From an uncultured Prevotellaceae bacterium (GTDB taxonomy: Bacteria > Bacteroidota > Bacteroidia > Bacteroidales > Bacteroidaceae): DNA of 64,000 nucleotides. The translations under genes and the position numbers were made by a program. The stretch is taken from positions 1 through 64,000 of the forward strand of contig CACWSX010000028.1 in assembly GCA_902763615.1 (NCBI GenBank), given 5' to 3'. Shown one piece after another: positions 36,039 to 44,740 of this stretch (position 1 is its first letter; each line of letters starts with the position of its first letter). The notes beneath the pieces are model-generated. The model saw nothing but the letters and a program-made list of their open reading frames with translations, was not told where the DNA came from and did not search any database.

Positions 36039-37330
36039 AGACGATAGACATCATATCGCTTGGATGCTCGAAGAACCTCGTAGATAGCGAGACTCTGATG
36101 GGACTTATGGAAGCCAACGGCTATACTTGTACGCACGATAGTGATGATCCGCAAGGAGAGATAGTCGTGGTGAACACCTGTGGTTTTATCAATGATGCGA
36201 AGGAGGAGAGTATCAATACCATCCTGGAATTTGCTCAGGCGAAGACGGAGGGACGGATTGAGAAACTCTTTGTAATGGGATGTCTGTCGGAACGCTATCT
36301 GGCTGACCTCGAAAGGGAAATCCCCGAGGTCGATGGATGGTATGGTAAGTTCAACTATAAGCAATTACTGAAGGACCTCGAAGGCGAACAGTTTGAAGCC
36401 TGTGAGGGACATCGGCATATTACGACCCCGAGGCATTATGCTTATATCAAGATTAGCGAAGGTTGCGACCGCCATTGTGCCTATTGTGCCATTCCGCTGA
36501 TTACAGGCAAACATCAGAGTCGGCCAATGGCTGATATTCTCAATGAGGTGCGCTATCTGGTGAGTCAGGGCACGAAGGAGTTTAATGTGATTGCCCAAGA
36601 ACTGACTTATTACGGTGTGGATATCGATGGGCAGCAGCATATCGCAGAACTGATAGACCAGATGGCTGACATCGAGGGGGTGGAGTGGATTCGTCTTCAC
36701 TATGCCTATCCCACGCATTTCCCATGGGATCTGATTCCAGTGATGCGGAAGCACAAGAATGTATGTAACTATTTGGACATCGCTTTACAGCACATTTCAG
36801 ATCACATGCTTACAAGGATGAAACGGCATGTGACCAAACAGGAAACTTATGATTTGGTTGATCGCCTTAGACGAGAATTGCCTGATATCCATTTGCGGAC
36901 AACGCTGATGGTGGGATTCCCAGGGGAGACACAGGAAGATTTTGACGAATTGATAGCCTTCACCAAATGGGCTCGTTTTGAGCGGATGGGAGCCTTCGCC
37001 TATTCGGAAGAAGAAGGTACATACTCTGAGCAACATTATGAGGATGATGTACCGGAGGATGTTAAACAACAGCGCCTTGACAAGCTAATGCGAGTACAAC
37101 AACGTATCAGTGAAGAGATAGAGGCAGAGAAAGTGAATTCCATCCAACGGGTTATTATCGATCGTCAGGAAGGAGACTATTATGTTGGTCGTACACAGTA
37201 TTGCTCACCTGAGGTGGATCCCGAGGTACTGATACCGGTATCAGATCGTAGGTTGGAAATCGGGTCGTTCTATGATGTGCTCATCACGGACTCTGAAGAA
37301 TTTGATATATATGGAATAACTATCAAGTAA
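36035..37330 (+). CDS. rimO: Ribosomal protein S12 methylthiotransferase RimO
   Basis: A 431-aa radical-SAM enzyme with two iron-sulfur clusters that methylthiolates the conserved Asp of S12. N-terminal UPF0004 domain: ISLGCSKNLVDSE, NTCGFINDAKEES and VMGCLSERY (three cluster Cys). Radical SAM core: KISEGCDRHCAYCAIPLI. C-terminal TRAM domain from about residue 370 (VIIDRQEGDYYVGRTQYCSPEVDPEVLI). It is translationally coupled to ftsY. Confidence 0.95.
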   Translation: MKTIDIISLGCSKNLVDSETLMGLMEANGYTCTHDSDDPQGEIVVVNTCGFINDAKEESINTILEFAQAKTEGRIEKLFVMGCLSERYLADLEREIPEVDGWYGKFNYKQLLKDLEGEQFEACEGHRHITTPRHYAYIKISEGCDRHCAYCAIPLITGKHQSRPMADILNEVRYLVSQGTKEFNVIAQELTYYGVDIDGQQHIAELIDQMADIEGVEWIRLHYAYPTHFPWDLIPVMRKHKNVCNYLDIALQHISDHMLTRMKRHVTKQETYDLVDRLRRELPDIHLRTTLMVGFPGETQEDFDELIAFTKWARFERMGAFAYSEEEGTYSEQHYEDDVPEDVKQQRLDKLMRVQQRISEEIEAEKVNSIQRVIIDRQEGDYYVGRTQYCSPEVDPEVLIPVSDRRLEIGSFYDVLITDSEEFDIYGITIK

Positions 37331-37336
37331 ATCAAT

Positions 37337-37624
37337 ATGAATAACAAAGACTTTATCGCGGCTTTGGCAACAAGAACAGGTCATTCTGTTGAGGAAACAC
37401 AGCGGATGGTTGACACCCTGGTAGAGACGATGGGTGATCATTTCCAGGAAGACGACTCTGTGGTGGTGCCCAATTTCGGTACCTTCGAAGTTAAGAAGAA
37501 GTTGGAACGGATCATGGTCAATCCTTCTACGGGACAGCGCATGTTGGTCCCTCCCAAGTTGGTGCTGATTTTTAAGCCGAATGTTGGTTGGAAGGAACGT
37601 GTAAAGAATGGAGGAAACGACTGA
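37337..37624 (+). CDS. HU-family DNA-binding protein
   Basis: 95 aa. MNNKDFIAALATRTGHSVEETQRMVDTLVE is the helical dimerisation part; VVVPNFGTFEVKKKLERIMVNPSTGQRMLVPPKLVLIFKPN covers the beta-arm region with the Pro at the arm tip. It is one of two consecutive HU-type genes; the stop overlaps the next start by one base. Confidence 0.9.
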   Translation: MNNKDFIAALATRTGHSVEETQRMVDTLVETMGDHFQEDDSVVVPNFGTFEVKKKLERIMVNPSTGQRMLVPPKLVLIFKPNVGWKERVKNGGND

Positions 37625-38847
37625 TGGGAAAGATAACGACACAGGATCTGGCCGGCGTTCTGGTTGAGCGTTGGCATATCGGAAAGAAAGAGGCTTCTCA
37701 GTTTGTCAACGAGTTGTTTTTCTTGATTCAGAAATCGCTCGATGAGGACAAAATTGTGAAGGTGAAAGGTCTGGGTACGTTTAAGATTATCGATGTCGAT
37801 GACCGTGAGAGCGTGAATGTGAATACCGGCGACCGTGTGCTGATTGAGGGTCACGGAAAGATCACATTTACACCCGATGCTCTGATGAAAGAACTGGTAA
37901 ACAAGCCTTTCTCGCAATTCGAGACGGTGGTTTTGAAAGATGGCGTGGATTTCAATGAAGCAGAAAACGCTAATCAGTCAGAAGAAACAGAGAAGGTCGT
38001 TCTGGATGAAATCGAGGATAGTTCTTCTGCACCGTTAGTGGAATTCGTAGATGAACCTCAGCCCGAGATCATTAATGAACCAGCGAAACTTGTGGAGCCA
38101 GAGATTCCTGAAAAGCCGGAGGTTCCTCAGAAATCAGAGACCTTTGAGAATTCTGAGAATCCTGGGATTCCTGAGAAGTCGGAGCCATCTGAGAAGTCAC
38201 AGAAATCAGAGTTGCCAGCGGCTTCTGAGTCGTTGGAGCAAACAGACTCCTCTGAGCCTGAGGACGTAGAAACCTCCATAGGAGAGGAAGAAGGCTCATC
38301 ATTCAAGAAATATCTCAAGTGGATTGGTATCGCAGTATTGACGCTCGCTGTTGGTATTCTGATTGGTTATCTGATGGGTAATCGTTCAACTACGTCTCAA
38401 GCACCAGAGAATCCTTCTGTAGCAGCTGTTGACAGTGGATCTGTTAAGGCCTTGCCTGTGGATTCGGATTCTGCAATAGTGGATTCATTGGATGAAGAGG
38501 AGGAAATTCTTGAAGACGAGGATTCTGAGGAGGAAGATGAAGACCTGGAAGATGAAGAACCCCAGGCGGATAATGCGCCAGAGGCAACAACAGAGGAACG
38601 TCCGTTGGATAAATGGGAAGCAATGGATGTCAGAGTCAAGACTGGTGCCTATCGCATTCTTGGTACAGATACAGTCATAAATGCAAAAGCCGGCGACAAT
38701 CTCACCCGCATCTGTAATCGTACCATTGGTCCGGGAATGGAATGTTATCTAGAGGTTTTCAATGGAATTGCATCAGGAACAGCCTTGAAAGCAGGACAGG
38801 AAATAAAAATTCCGAAGTTGGAATTGAAGAAGAAAAAGAAAAAATAG
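37624..38847 (+). CDS. Membrane-anchored HU-like protein with LysM domain
   Basis: 407 aa. Residues 1-88 are an HU/IHF-type fold (TTQDLAGVLVERWHIGKKEASQFVNELFF, VKVKGLGTFKIIDVDD, ITFTPD). Residues about 110-225 are a disordered Glu/Pro/Ser linker with repeated EKPE/EKSE units. One membrane helix lies at about 233-252 (WIGIAVLTLAVGILIGYLMG). An acidic stretch follows, then a C-terminal LysM-like domain (AGDNLTRICNRTIGPGMECYLEVFNG, LKAGQEIKIPKL) and a poly-Lys end. The topology implies a DNA-binding head in the cytoplasm and a peptidoglycan-binding tail in the periplasm. Start ATG 37624 overlaps the upstream gene stop. Confidence 0.82.
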   Translation: MGKITTQDLAGVLVERWHIGKKEASQFVNELFFLIQKSLDEDKIVKVKGLGTFKIIDVDDRESVNVNTGDRVLIEGHGKITFTPDALMKELVNKPFSQFETVVLKDGVDFNEAENANQSEETEKVVLDEIEDSSSAPLVEFVDEPQPEIINEPAKLVEPEIPEKPEVPQKSETFENSENPGIPEKSEPSEKSQKSELPAASESLEQTDSSEPEDVETSIGEEEGSSFKKYLKWIGIAVLTLAVGILIGYLMGNRSTTSQAPENPSVAAVDSGSVKALPVDSDSAIVDSLDEEEEILEDEDSEEEDEDLEDEEPQADNAPEATTEERPLDKWEAMDVRVKTGAYRILGTDTVINAKAGDNLTRICNRTIGPGMECYLEVFNGIASGTALKAGQEIKIPKLELKKKKKK

Positions 38848-38869
38848 AGTAATAAATTCCTACTGAATG

Positions 38870-38908
38870 AAAAAGTTTCTTAAAACTTAGGTTTTGGGAA
38901 ACTTTTTT
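38870..38908 (+). terminator. Terminator after the ftsY-rimO-HU-HU/LysM operon
   Basis: AAAAAGTTTC (38870-38879) pairs with GAAACTTTTTT (38898-38908), with an inner AAAAC/GTTTT pairing and a T-rich end. Confidence 0.82.
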
Positions 38909-38999
38909 AATAATATTTAGATAGTAAAATGTACGTTATTATCGATTTATTCACTACTTTTGCGGTCAAATTAAGAAAACAATAAATAGAGTAAATATT

Positions 39000-39995
39000 A
39001 TGGCAGAAGCAATTGACATCCGTGAGTTGAATATCCGGATAGAACAGCAAAGCGCATTTGTTACGAATCTCGTAACAGGTATGGATCGCGTCATTGTAGG
39101 ACAGAAGCATCTTGTGGACTCTCTCCTGATTGGTCTTTTGAGTGATGGACATATTCTCTTGGAAGGTGTGCCTGGATTGGCTAAGACGCTGGCAATCAAA
39201 ACTTTGGCTCAGCTGATAGACTCTGATTACAGTCGTATTCAGTTTACACCCGACCTTCTCCCTGCCGATGTGATTGGTACGATGATCTATTCGCAGAAAG
39301 ATGAGAAGTTTCAGGTGAAGAAAGGCCCTGTGTTTGCAAATTTTGTTTTGGCTGATGAAATCAACCGTGCGCCTGCAAAAGTACAGAGTGCCTTACTTGA
39401 GGCCATGCAAGAAAAGCAGGTGACGATAGGTAGCGATACCTTCAAGTTGCCTAATCCCTTCCTCGTGATGGCTACCCAGAACCCCATTGAGCAGGAGGGT
39501 ACCTATCCGTTGCCAGAGGCACAGGTCGACCGTTTCATGCTGAAGGTGGTGATTGACTATCCCACACTTGATGAGGAGAAGAAGATTATCCGTGAGAATA
39601 TTGCCGGTGAGATGCCTAAGGTGACACCCGTGACGACCGCAGACGAGATCCTCAAGGCCCGCAGTGTGGTAGGCGAGGTTTATCTTGACGAGAAGATTGA
39701 GCAGTATATTGCCGATATCGTGTTTGCCAGCCGTTATCCAGACCGTTATGGTCTGAAGGATTTGAAGGATATGATTTCCTTCGGTGGCTCTCCGCGTGCC
39801 AGTATCAATCTGGCTAAGGCTGCCCGTGCCTACGCCTTTATCAAGCGTCGTGGCTATGTGGTGCCTGAGGATGTGCGTGCTGTGGCCCATGATGTGCTGC
39901 GTCATCGCATCGGTCTTACCTATGAGGCAGAGGCCAGCAATATCACAAGCGAGGAGATCGTTTCAAAGATTGTCAATAAGGTTGAGGTTCCTTGA
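39000..39995 (+). CDS. MoxR-family AAA+ ATPase
   Basis: 331 aa. Motifs: LLEGVPGLAKTLAIKTLAQ (Walker A), FVLADEINRAPAKVQSALLEAMQE (Walker B) and MATQNPIEQEGTYPLPEAQVDRFM (sensor 1 and MoxR signature). It is a chaperone-like ATPase that acts with VWA proteins, and the first gene of the moxR-DUF58-Bat cluster. A TACTTTTG -7 box is at 38955-38962. Confidence 0.93.
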   Translation: MAEAIDIRELNIRIEQQSAFVTNLVTGMDRVIVGQKHLVDSLLIGLLSDGHILLEGVPGLAKTLAIKTLAQLIDSDYSRIQFTPDLLPADVIGTMIYSQKDEKFQVKKGPVFANFVLADEINRAPAKVQSALLEAMQEKQVTIGSDTFKLPNPFLVMATQNPIEQEGTYPLPEAQVDRFMLKVVIDYPTLDEEKKIIRENIAGEMPKVTPVTTADEILKARSVVGEVYLDEKIEQYIADIVFASRYPDRYGLKDLKDMISFGGSPRASINLAKAARAYAFIKRRGYVVPEDVRAVAHDVLRHRIGLTYEAEASNITSEEIVSKIVNKVEVP

Positions 39996-39996
39996 T

Positions 39997-40038
39997 TCTA
40001 GAAAGACTAGAAGGTCTAGAAAGTCTAGAAAGTCTAGA
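39997..40038. repeat. Tandem 9-bp repeat (TCTAGAAAG)
   Basis: Five head-to-tail copies of TCTAGAAAG in the 48-nt gap between moxR and the DUF58 gene: 39997-40005, a variant at 40006-40014, exact copies at 40015-40023 and 40024-40032, and a partial copy to 40038. Each holds a CTAG. Confidence 0.9.
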
Positions 40039-40043
40039 TTATT

Positions 40044-40913
40044 ATGGAGACTAGTGAAATAATCAAGAAAGTCCGTAAGATTGAAATCAAGGCCCGTGGT
40101 CTGAGTTCAAACATCTTCGCTGGCCAGTACCATTCTGCATTTAAGGGTAGGGGTATGGCCTTCAGCGAGGTGCGTGAATATCAGTTTGGCGATGATGTGC
40201 GTGACATCGACTGGAATGTGACAGCCCGTTTCCACCGTCCTTATGTGAAGGTGTTTGAAGAAGAGCGCGAACTGACGGTGATGCTGCTGATTGATGTCAG
40301 CGGCTCACTTGATTTCGGCACCCAGAAGCAGATGAAGCGCGACATGGTGACGGAGATTGCTGCCACCATCGCCTTCAGCGCTATTCAGAACAACGATAAG
40401 ATCGGTGTTGTGTTCTTCTCCGATAAAATCGAGAAGTATATTCCTCCGAAGAAAGGCCGTAAGCATATCCTTTATATCATCCGCGAGATGCTTGATTTCC
40501 ATCCGGAGTCTAAGCGCACGGATGTGAAACAGGCTGTGGAATTCCTGTCGAGTGTTCAGAAACGGCGTACGACAGCGTTTATCCTCAGCGATTTCTATGT
40601 GCGCAACGATTTCCAGCAATCGTTACAGATTGCCAATCGTAAGCATGATGTGGTTGCCATACAGGTCTATGACCAGCGTGCCCGTGAGTTGCCTGATGTA
40701 GGACTGATGAAGGTTGTGGATGCTGAGACAGGCTTCGAGCAGTATGTAGATACCAGTTCCAAGCGCCTGCGCGACTCTTATCGCAAGTATTGGCAGAGTC
40801 GTCAGTCTCAGTTGCTGGAAACCTTCAACAAAAGTAATGTAGATAATGTCAGTATCGCCACTAATGAGGACTTTGTGAAGGCTATGCTGATGTTGTTCAA
40901 ACAGAGAAGCTGA
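40044..40913 (+). CDS. DUF58 domain protein of the Bat cluster
   Basis: 289 aa, cytoplasmic. N-terminal part: AGQYHSAFKGRGMAFSEVREYQFGDDVRDIDWNVTARF, the DUF58 hallmark. Then a degenerate VWA fold, ELTVMLLIDVSGSLDFG, with a MIDAS-like DxSxS. It works with MoxR in complexes whose substrate is unknown. It lies between moxR and the first Ig/TM Bat-cluster gene. Confidence 0.9.
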   Translation: METSEIIKKVRKIEIKARGLSSNIFAGQYHSAFKGRGMAFSEVREYQFGDDVRDIDWNVTARFHRPYVKVFEEERELTVMLLIDVSGSLDFGTQKQMKRDMVTEIAATIAFSAIQNNDKIGVVFFSDKIEKYIPPKKGRKHILYIIREMLDFHPESKRTDVKQAVEFLSSVQKRRTTAFILSDFYVRNDFQQSLQIANRKHDVVAIQVYDQRARELPDVGLMKVVDAETGFEQYVDTSSKRLRDSYRKYWQSRQSQLLETFNKSNVDNVSIATNEDFVKAMLMLFKQRS

Positions 40914-40921
40914 AATAGCGA

Positions 40922-42049
40922 ATGGTGAAGAGTGAAATGAAGATAATAGCATTGAAGGAAGTGAAGACTGAATGGATGGTGAAGGTACTGATATTACTAT
41001 TCACTATTCATTGTTCACTATTCACATCAATGGCTCAGGTCTCCGTAGAGGCCAGTGTGGATCGTATTGAGATGCTCGTCGGACAGCAGGCTCATGTCAC
41101 TCTGAAGGCCGTTGTTAAGGAGAACTCAAAAGTGGAGTTCCCAAAGTTCAAGCCTTCGGAATTCGTGACACCAGGTGTGGAAGTGCTGGCTGGCCAGTCG
41201 ATGGATGATAAGGAAATGGATAATGGTTGTGTGGAGAAGGCGATGGTCTATACGCTTACCTCCTTCGACGATACCCTCTATTATCTGCCGCCTCTCACCG
41301 TCAAGGTCGATGGCAAACCCTATCAGAGTAAGAGCCTGGCATTGAAGGTGCTGACCATTGAAGTAGATACTACGCATGCTGAACAATTTTTCGGACCTAA
41401 GGACGTACAGGACAATCCTTTCCTTTGGAGCGACTGGAGCCTCTCGTTTTGGTTGAGCGTTCTACTGTTAATCCTCTTGGCTTTAGTGTATTATCTGTAT
41501 ATCCGTATGCGTGATAATAAGCCGATAATTACACATATCCGTATTGTAAAGAAGCTGCTGCCACACCAGAAGGCAATGAAGGAAATCGAACAAATCAAGG
41601 CCGATAAGATGGTGTCGTCGGAGAATCCGAAGGAATATTATACGAAGCTGACGGATACACTCCGTAAGTATATTGAGGAACGCTATGGCTTCAGTGCGAT
41701 GGAGATGACCAGTAGCGAGATTATCGAGAAGCTGACAGCTACACAGGATCAGAAAGCACTCGACGAACTACGACAGTTGTTTACTACTGCCGATCTGGTG
41801 AAGTTTGCGAAATACTCGACGTTGATTAACGAGAATGACATGAATCTCGTGAATGCCATCGAGTTCATTAACCAGACGAAGTTGGAGAATGTACCTACCG
41901 AAGAGGTGGTGAAACCGCAGTTGTCAGAGGCGGATGTACGCTCCCAGAAGATGCGCCGTACTCTGAAGGGCATTATCACAATTCTTATCGTTTGCTGCGT
42001 GGCCCTGCTGTGTTATGTGGTATATACTGTTTATCAACAGATTAATTAA
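40922..42049 (+). CDS. Bat-cluster membrane protein (BatD-like N-terminal domain)
   Basis: 375 aa. The signal segment up to TSMAQ is built from an A/T-rich repeat and also occurs in the BatDE gene. Residues about 45-150 form an Ig-like periplasmic domain (VEASVDRIEMLVGQQAHVTLKAVV). A membrane helix lies at about 180-198 (LSFWLSVLLLILLALVYYLYI). The cytoplasmic part contains KEYYTKLTDTLRKYIEERYGFSAMEMTSSEII. A second helix ends the protein. It usually lies just before batA in Bacteroidota. ATG 40937 is an alternative start. Confidence 0.8.
   Translation: MVKSEMKIIALKEVKTEWMVKVLILLFTIHCSLFTSMAQVSVEASVDRIEMLVGQQAHVTLKAVVKENSKVEFPKFKPSEFVTPGVEVLAGQSMDDKEMDNGCVEKAMVYTLTSFDDTLYYLPPLTVKVDGKPYQSKSLALKVLTIEVDTTHAEQFFGPKDVQDNPFLWSDWSLSFWLSVLLLILLALVYYLYIRMRDNKPIITHIRIVKKLLPHQKAMKEIEQIKADKMVSSENPKEYYTKLTDTLRKYIEERYGFSAMEMTSSEIIEKLTATQDQKALDELRQLFTTADLVKFAKYSTLINENDMNLVNAIEFINQTKLENVPTEEVVKPQLSEADVRSQKMRRTLKGIITILIVCCVALLCYVVYTVYQQIN
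40973..41038 (+). repeat. Repeat-derived signal-peptide cassette, copy 1
   Basis: TTCACTATTCA-type repeats encode WMVKVLILLFTIHCSLFTSMAQ-type residues at the start of the Ig/TM Bat-cluster protein. A close match lies at 44773-44838 in another gene of the same cluster. Confidence 0.7.
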
Positions 42050-42057
42050 AAGAAAAG

Positions 42058-43056
42058 ATGGAATTTGCCAATAAAGAATATCTGTTTCTACTCCTGCTCC
42101 TTATACCTTATTTAATATGGTATATGATGTACAGGAAGAAAACGGAGCCCACGATGCGGATGAGCGATACGTTTGCCTTCCGTTATGCGCCGAAGAGCTG
42201 GAAGGTGCGCCTGATGCCCTTATCCATGCTGCTCCGTATGCTGGCATTTGTGATGATTATCCTTGTGCTGGCTCGTCCCCAGACTCAGAATTCGTGGAAG
42301 AACAAGTCTGTAGAGGGTATCGATATCATGCTGGCTATGGACGTTTCCACTTCTATGCTGGCAGAGGATCTGAAACCCAATCGTATTGAGGCTGCCAAAC
42401 AGGTCGCCGCTGAGTTTATTGCAGGACGTCCCAATGATAATATCGGACTTTCCATCTTTGCAGGTGAAGCTTTCACTCAATGTCCGATGACGACCGATCA
42501 CGCCTCTTTGATGAACCTCTTACAGAATGTGCGTACTGACATAGCTGCACGTGGTCTCATTGAAGATGGTACTGCTATTGGTATGGGACTGGCCAATGCC
42601 GTCTCTCGTCTGAAGGATTCCAAGGCCAAGAGTAAGGTGGTGATTCTGTTGACGGATGGTAGTAACAACCGAGGTGATATCTCGCCGATGACGGCTGCCG
42701 AGATTGCTAAGAGTCTTGGCATTCGTGTCTATACCATCGGTGTAGGTACGAACAAGGTGGCACCTTATCCGATGCCCGTGGCAGGTGGCGTGCAGTATGT
42801 GAATATTCCGGTAGAGATCGACAATAAGATGCTCAGCGAGATTGCTGTAGCCACAGAAGGCGACTTCTATCGTGCTACGAATACCAAGGAACTGCGTAAG
42901 ATCTATCAGGAGATCGACCGTTTGGAGAAATCAAAACTCAATGTGAAGCAGTTCAGTAAGAAATACGAGGCTTATCAGCCTTTTGCGCTGATTGCTGTGC
43001 TGGCCTTGTTGTTAGAGATTCTGCTACGTATAACCATATTTAGGAGGATACCGTAA
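42058..43056 (+). CDS. batA: BatA: VWA-domain aerotolerance protein
   Basis: 332 aa. Membrane segments at the N-terminus (residues about 5-22 and 55-75) and at the C-terminus (FALIAVLALLLEILLRITIF) flank a VWA domain: IDIMLAMDVSTSMLAEDLKPNRIEAAK (MIDAS DxSxS), GLSIFAGEAFTQCPMTTD (MIDAS Thr) and VVILLTDGSNNRGD (MIDAS Asp). The aerotolerance role is known for the cluster in Bacteroides fragilis. It is followed by the BatB-BatC gene after 1 nt. Confidence 0.92.
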   Translation: MEFANKEYLFLLLLLIPYLIWYMMYRKKTEPTMRMSDTFAFRYAPKSWKVRLMPLSMLLRMLAFVMIILVLARPQTQNSWKNKSVEGIDIMLAMDVSTSMLAEDLKPNRIEAAKQVAAEFIAGRPNDNIGLSIFAGEAFTQCPMTTDHASLMNLLQNVRTDIAARGLIEDGTAIGMGLANAVSRLKDSKAKSKVVILLTDGSNNRGDISPMTAAEIAKSLGIRVYTIGVGTNKVAPYPMPVAGGVQYVNIPVEIDNKMLSEIAVATEGDFYRATNTKELRKIYQEIDRLEKSKLNVKQFSKKYEAYQPFALIAVLALLLEILLRITIFRRIP

Positions 43057-43057
43057 A

Positions 43058-44740
43058 ATGTTTAGATTTGAAGATCCCATATATCTCTGGCTGTTGGTGC
43101 TGATACCTGTATTGGCACTCGTCAGATTCATCTCTTACCGCAACCAGAAGAGAAAACTACGCAAGTTTGGTGATCCGAAGTTGTTGAAGGAGCTGATGCC
43201 CGATGTGTCGCGCTTCCGTCCTTCTATTAAGTTCTGGATATTGCTGGTTGCCTTGGCCCTTCTCATCTTCATGCTGGCTCGTCCTCAGATGGGAACGAAG
43301 ATCAGTCAGGAGAAGCGTACGGGCATAGAAACCATTATAGCCCTCGACATCTCCAATTCGATGTTGGCAGAGGATATCGTACCCAGCCGATTGGATCGAA
43401 GTAAGATGATGGTAGAGAATCTGGTCGATCACTTCACCAACGATAAGATTGGCTTGATAGTCTTTGCCGGTGATGCTTTCGTGCAGTTGCCTATTACCAG
43501 CGACTATGTGTCGGCGAAGATGTTCCTGTCGAGCATCGATCCCTCTATGATGGCTACTCAGGGTACGGATATTGCAGCGGCCATTAATATGGGTATGAAC
43601 AGTTTCACGCAGGAGGAAGGTATCGGCAAGGCCATTATCGTCATCACCGACGGTGAGGACCATGAGGGTGGGGCCCTCGAGGCTGCCGAGGCTGCTAAGA
43701 AGAAGGGTATGCGTGTCTATGTGCTGGGCGTCGGCTCTTCGAAAGGTGCACCGATTCCCATTCCAGGAACAGGTGATTATATGAAGGATAATACTGGTAA
43801 TACGGTCATGTCGGCTTTGAATGAGGATATGTGTAAGCAGGTAGCGGCGGCTGGTGGTGGCGTCTATATCCACGTTGAGAACAATAGTGCGGCCCAGCAG
43901 CAGTTGGATAACGAACTCGATAAGCTGTCGAAAAAAGAGACTTCTACGACGGTCTATAGCGATTATGACGAGCAGTTCCAGGCCTTTGGCATTCTGGCGC
44001 TACTCTTGTTGATTATCGAGATTTGTATCTTGGATCGTCGCAATCCGTTAATGAAGAACCTCTCGCTCTTTGGTAAGCGCAAGGTGACTACTACCATCCT
44101 GTTGTTGATGGTCGTTATGAGTGGTATGGCCCAGACGGATCGTCAGTATGTGCGCCAGGGTAATAAACAGTATCGTGCAGGCGACTTTGCCAATGCAGAA
44201 GTCTCCTATCGTAAGGCCATCGAGAAGAATCCCCGTAATCCTCAGGCTGCCTATAATCTGGGCAATGCCCTGATGGCTCAGAAAAAAGACTCTGCTGCAA
44301 TCGAGCAGTTCCAGAATGCTGCCAAGTTGGAAACGAATCCTATGCGAAAGTATCGGGCCTTCCATAATATGGGTGTCATCTGTCAAGGTCACAAGATGTA
44401 TGGTGAGGCTATTGAGGCATATAAGAATGCGCTCAGGCTGAATCCCGAAGATAACGAGACGCGATACAACCTGGTTCTCTGTAAGCATCAGAAGAACAAG
44501 CAGGATCAGAACCAGCAACAGGATCAGCAGCAGAAAAAGCAAGATCAGAAAGACGAGAAAAAAGATCAGGATAAGCAGGAGCAGAACAAGGATAAACAGA
44601 AAGAGCAGAAGCCTCAGATGAGTAAGGATAATGCTGAACAATTGCTCAATGCGGCCATGCAGCAGGAGAAACAGACACAGGATCGTCTGAAGAAAGCCCA
44701 GCAGCAGCCACAGCGACGTCAGGTTCTAAAGAATTGGTAA
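43058..44740 (+). CDS. batBC: BatB-BatC fusion: VWA domain plus TPR protein
   Basis: 560 aa. Residues 1-335 are BatB: two N-terminal helices, IETIIALDISNSMLAEDIVPSRLDRSK (MIDAS), VIVITDGEDHEGG, and a helix FGILALLLLIIEICIL. At residues about 343-358 there is a signal-peptide-like segment (VTTTILLLMVVMSGMAQ), exactly where a separate BatC would start. TPR repeats follow (GNKQYRAGDFANAEVSYRKAIEKNP, AAYNLGNALMAQKKDSAAIEQFQNAA, MYGEAIEAYKNALRLNPED), then a Gln/Lys/Asp-rich tail. BatB and BatC are usually separate genes. It overlaps the next gene by 7 nt. Confidence 0.88.
   Translation: MFRFEDPIYLWLLVLIPVLALVRFISYRNQKRKLRKFGDPKLLKELMPDVSRFRPSIKFWILLVALALLIFMLARPQMGTKISQEKRTGIETIIALDISNSMLAEDIVPSRLDRSKMMVENLVDHFTNDKIGLIVFAGDAFVQLPITSDYVSAKMFLSSIDPSMMATQGTDIAAAINMGMNSFTQEEGIGKAIIVITDGEDHEGGALEAAEAAKKKGMRVYVLGVGSSKGAPIPIPGTGDYMKDNTGNTVMSALNEDMCKQVAAAGGGVYIHVENNSAAQQQLDNELDKLSKKETSTTVYSDYDEQFQAFGILALLLLIIEICILDRRNPLMKNLSLFGKRKVTTTILLLMVVMSGMAQTDRQYVRQGNKQYRAGDFANAEVSYRKAIEKNPRNPQAAYNLGNALMAQKKDSAAIEQFQNAAKLETNPMRKYRAFHNMGVICQGHKMYGEAIEAYKNALRLNPEDNETRYNLVLCKHQKNKQDQNQQQDQQQKKQDQKDEKKDQDKQEQNKDKQKEQKPQMSKDNAEQLLNAAMQQEKQTQDRLKKAQQQPQRRQVLKNW

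Noticed and set aside
44048-44641. Very hydrophobic minus-strand frame within the BatBC gene
   Set aside because: It is the complement of the Gln/Lys-rich tail (CAG/AAG codons read as Leu/Ile/Phe). Not a gene.
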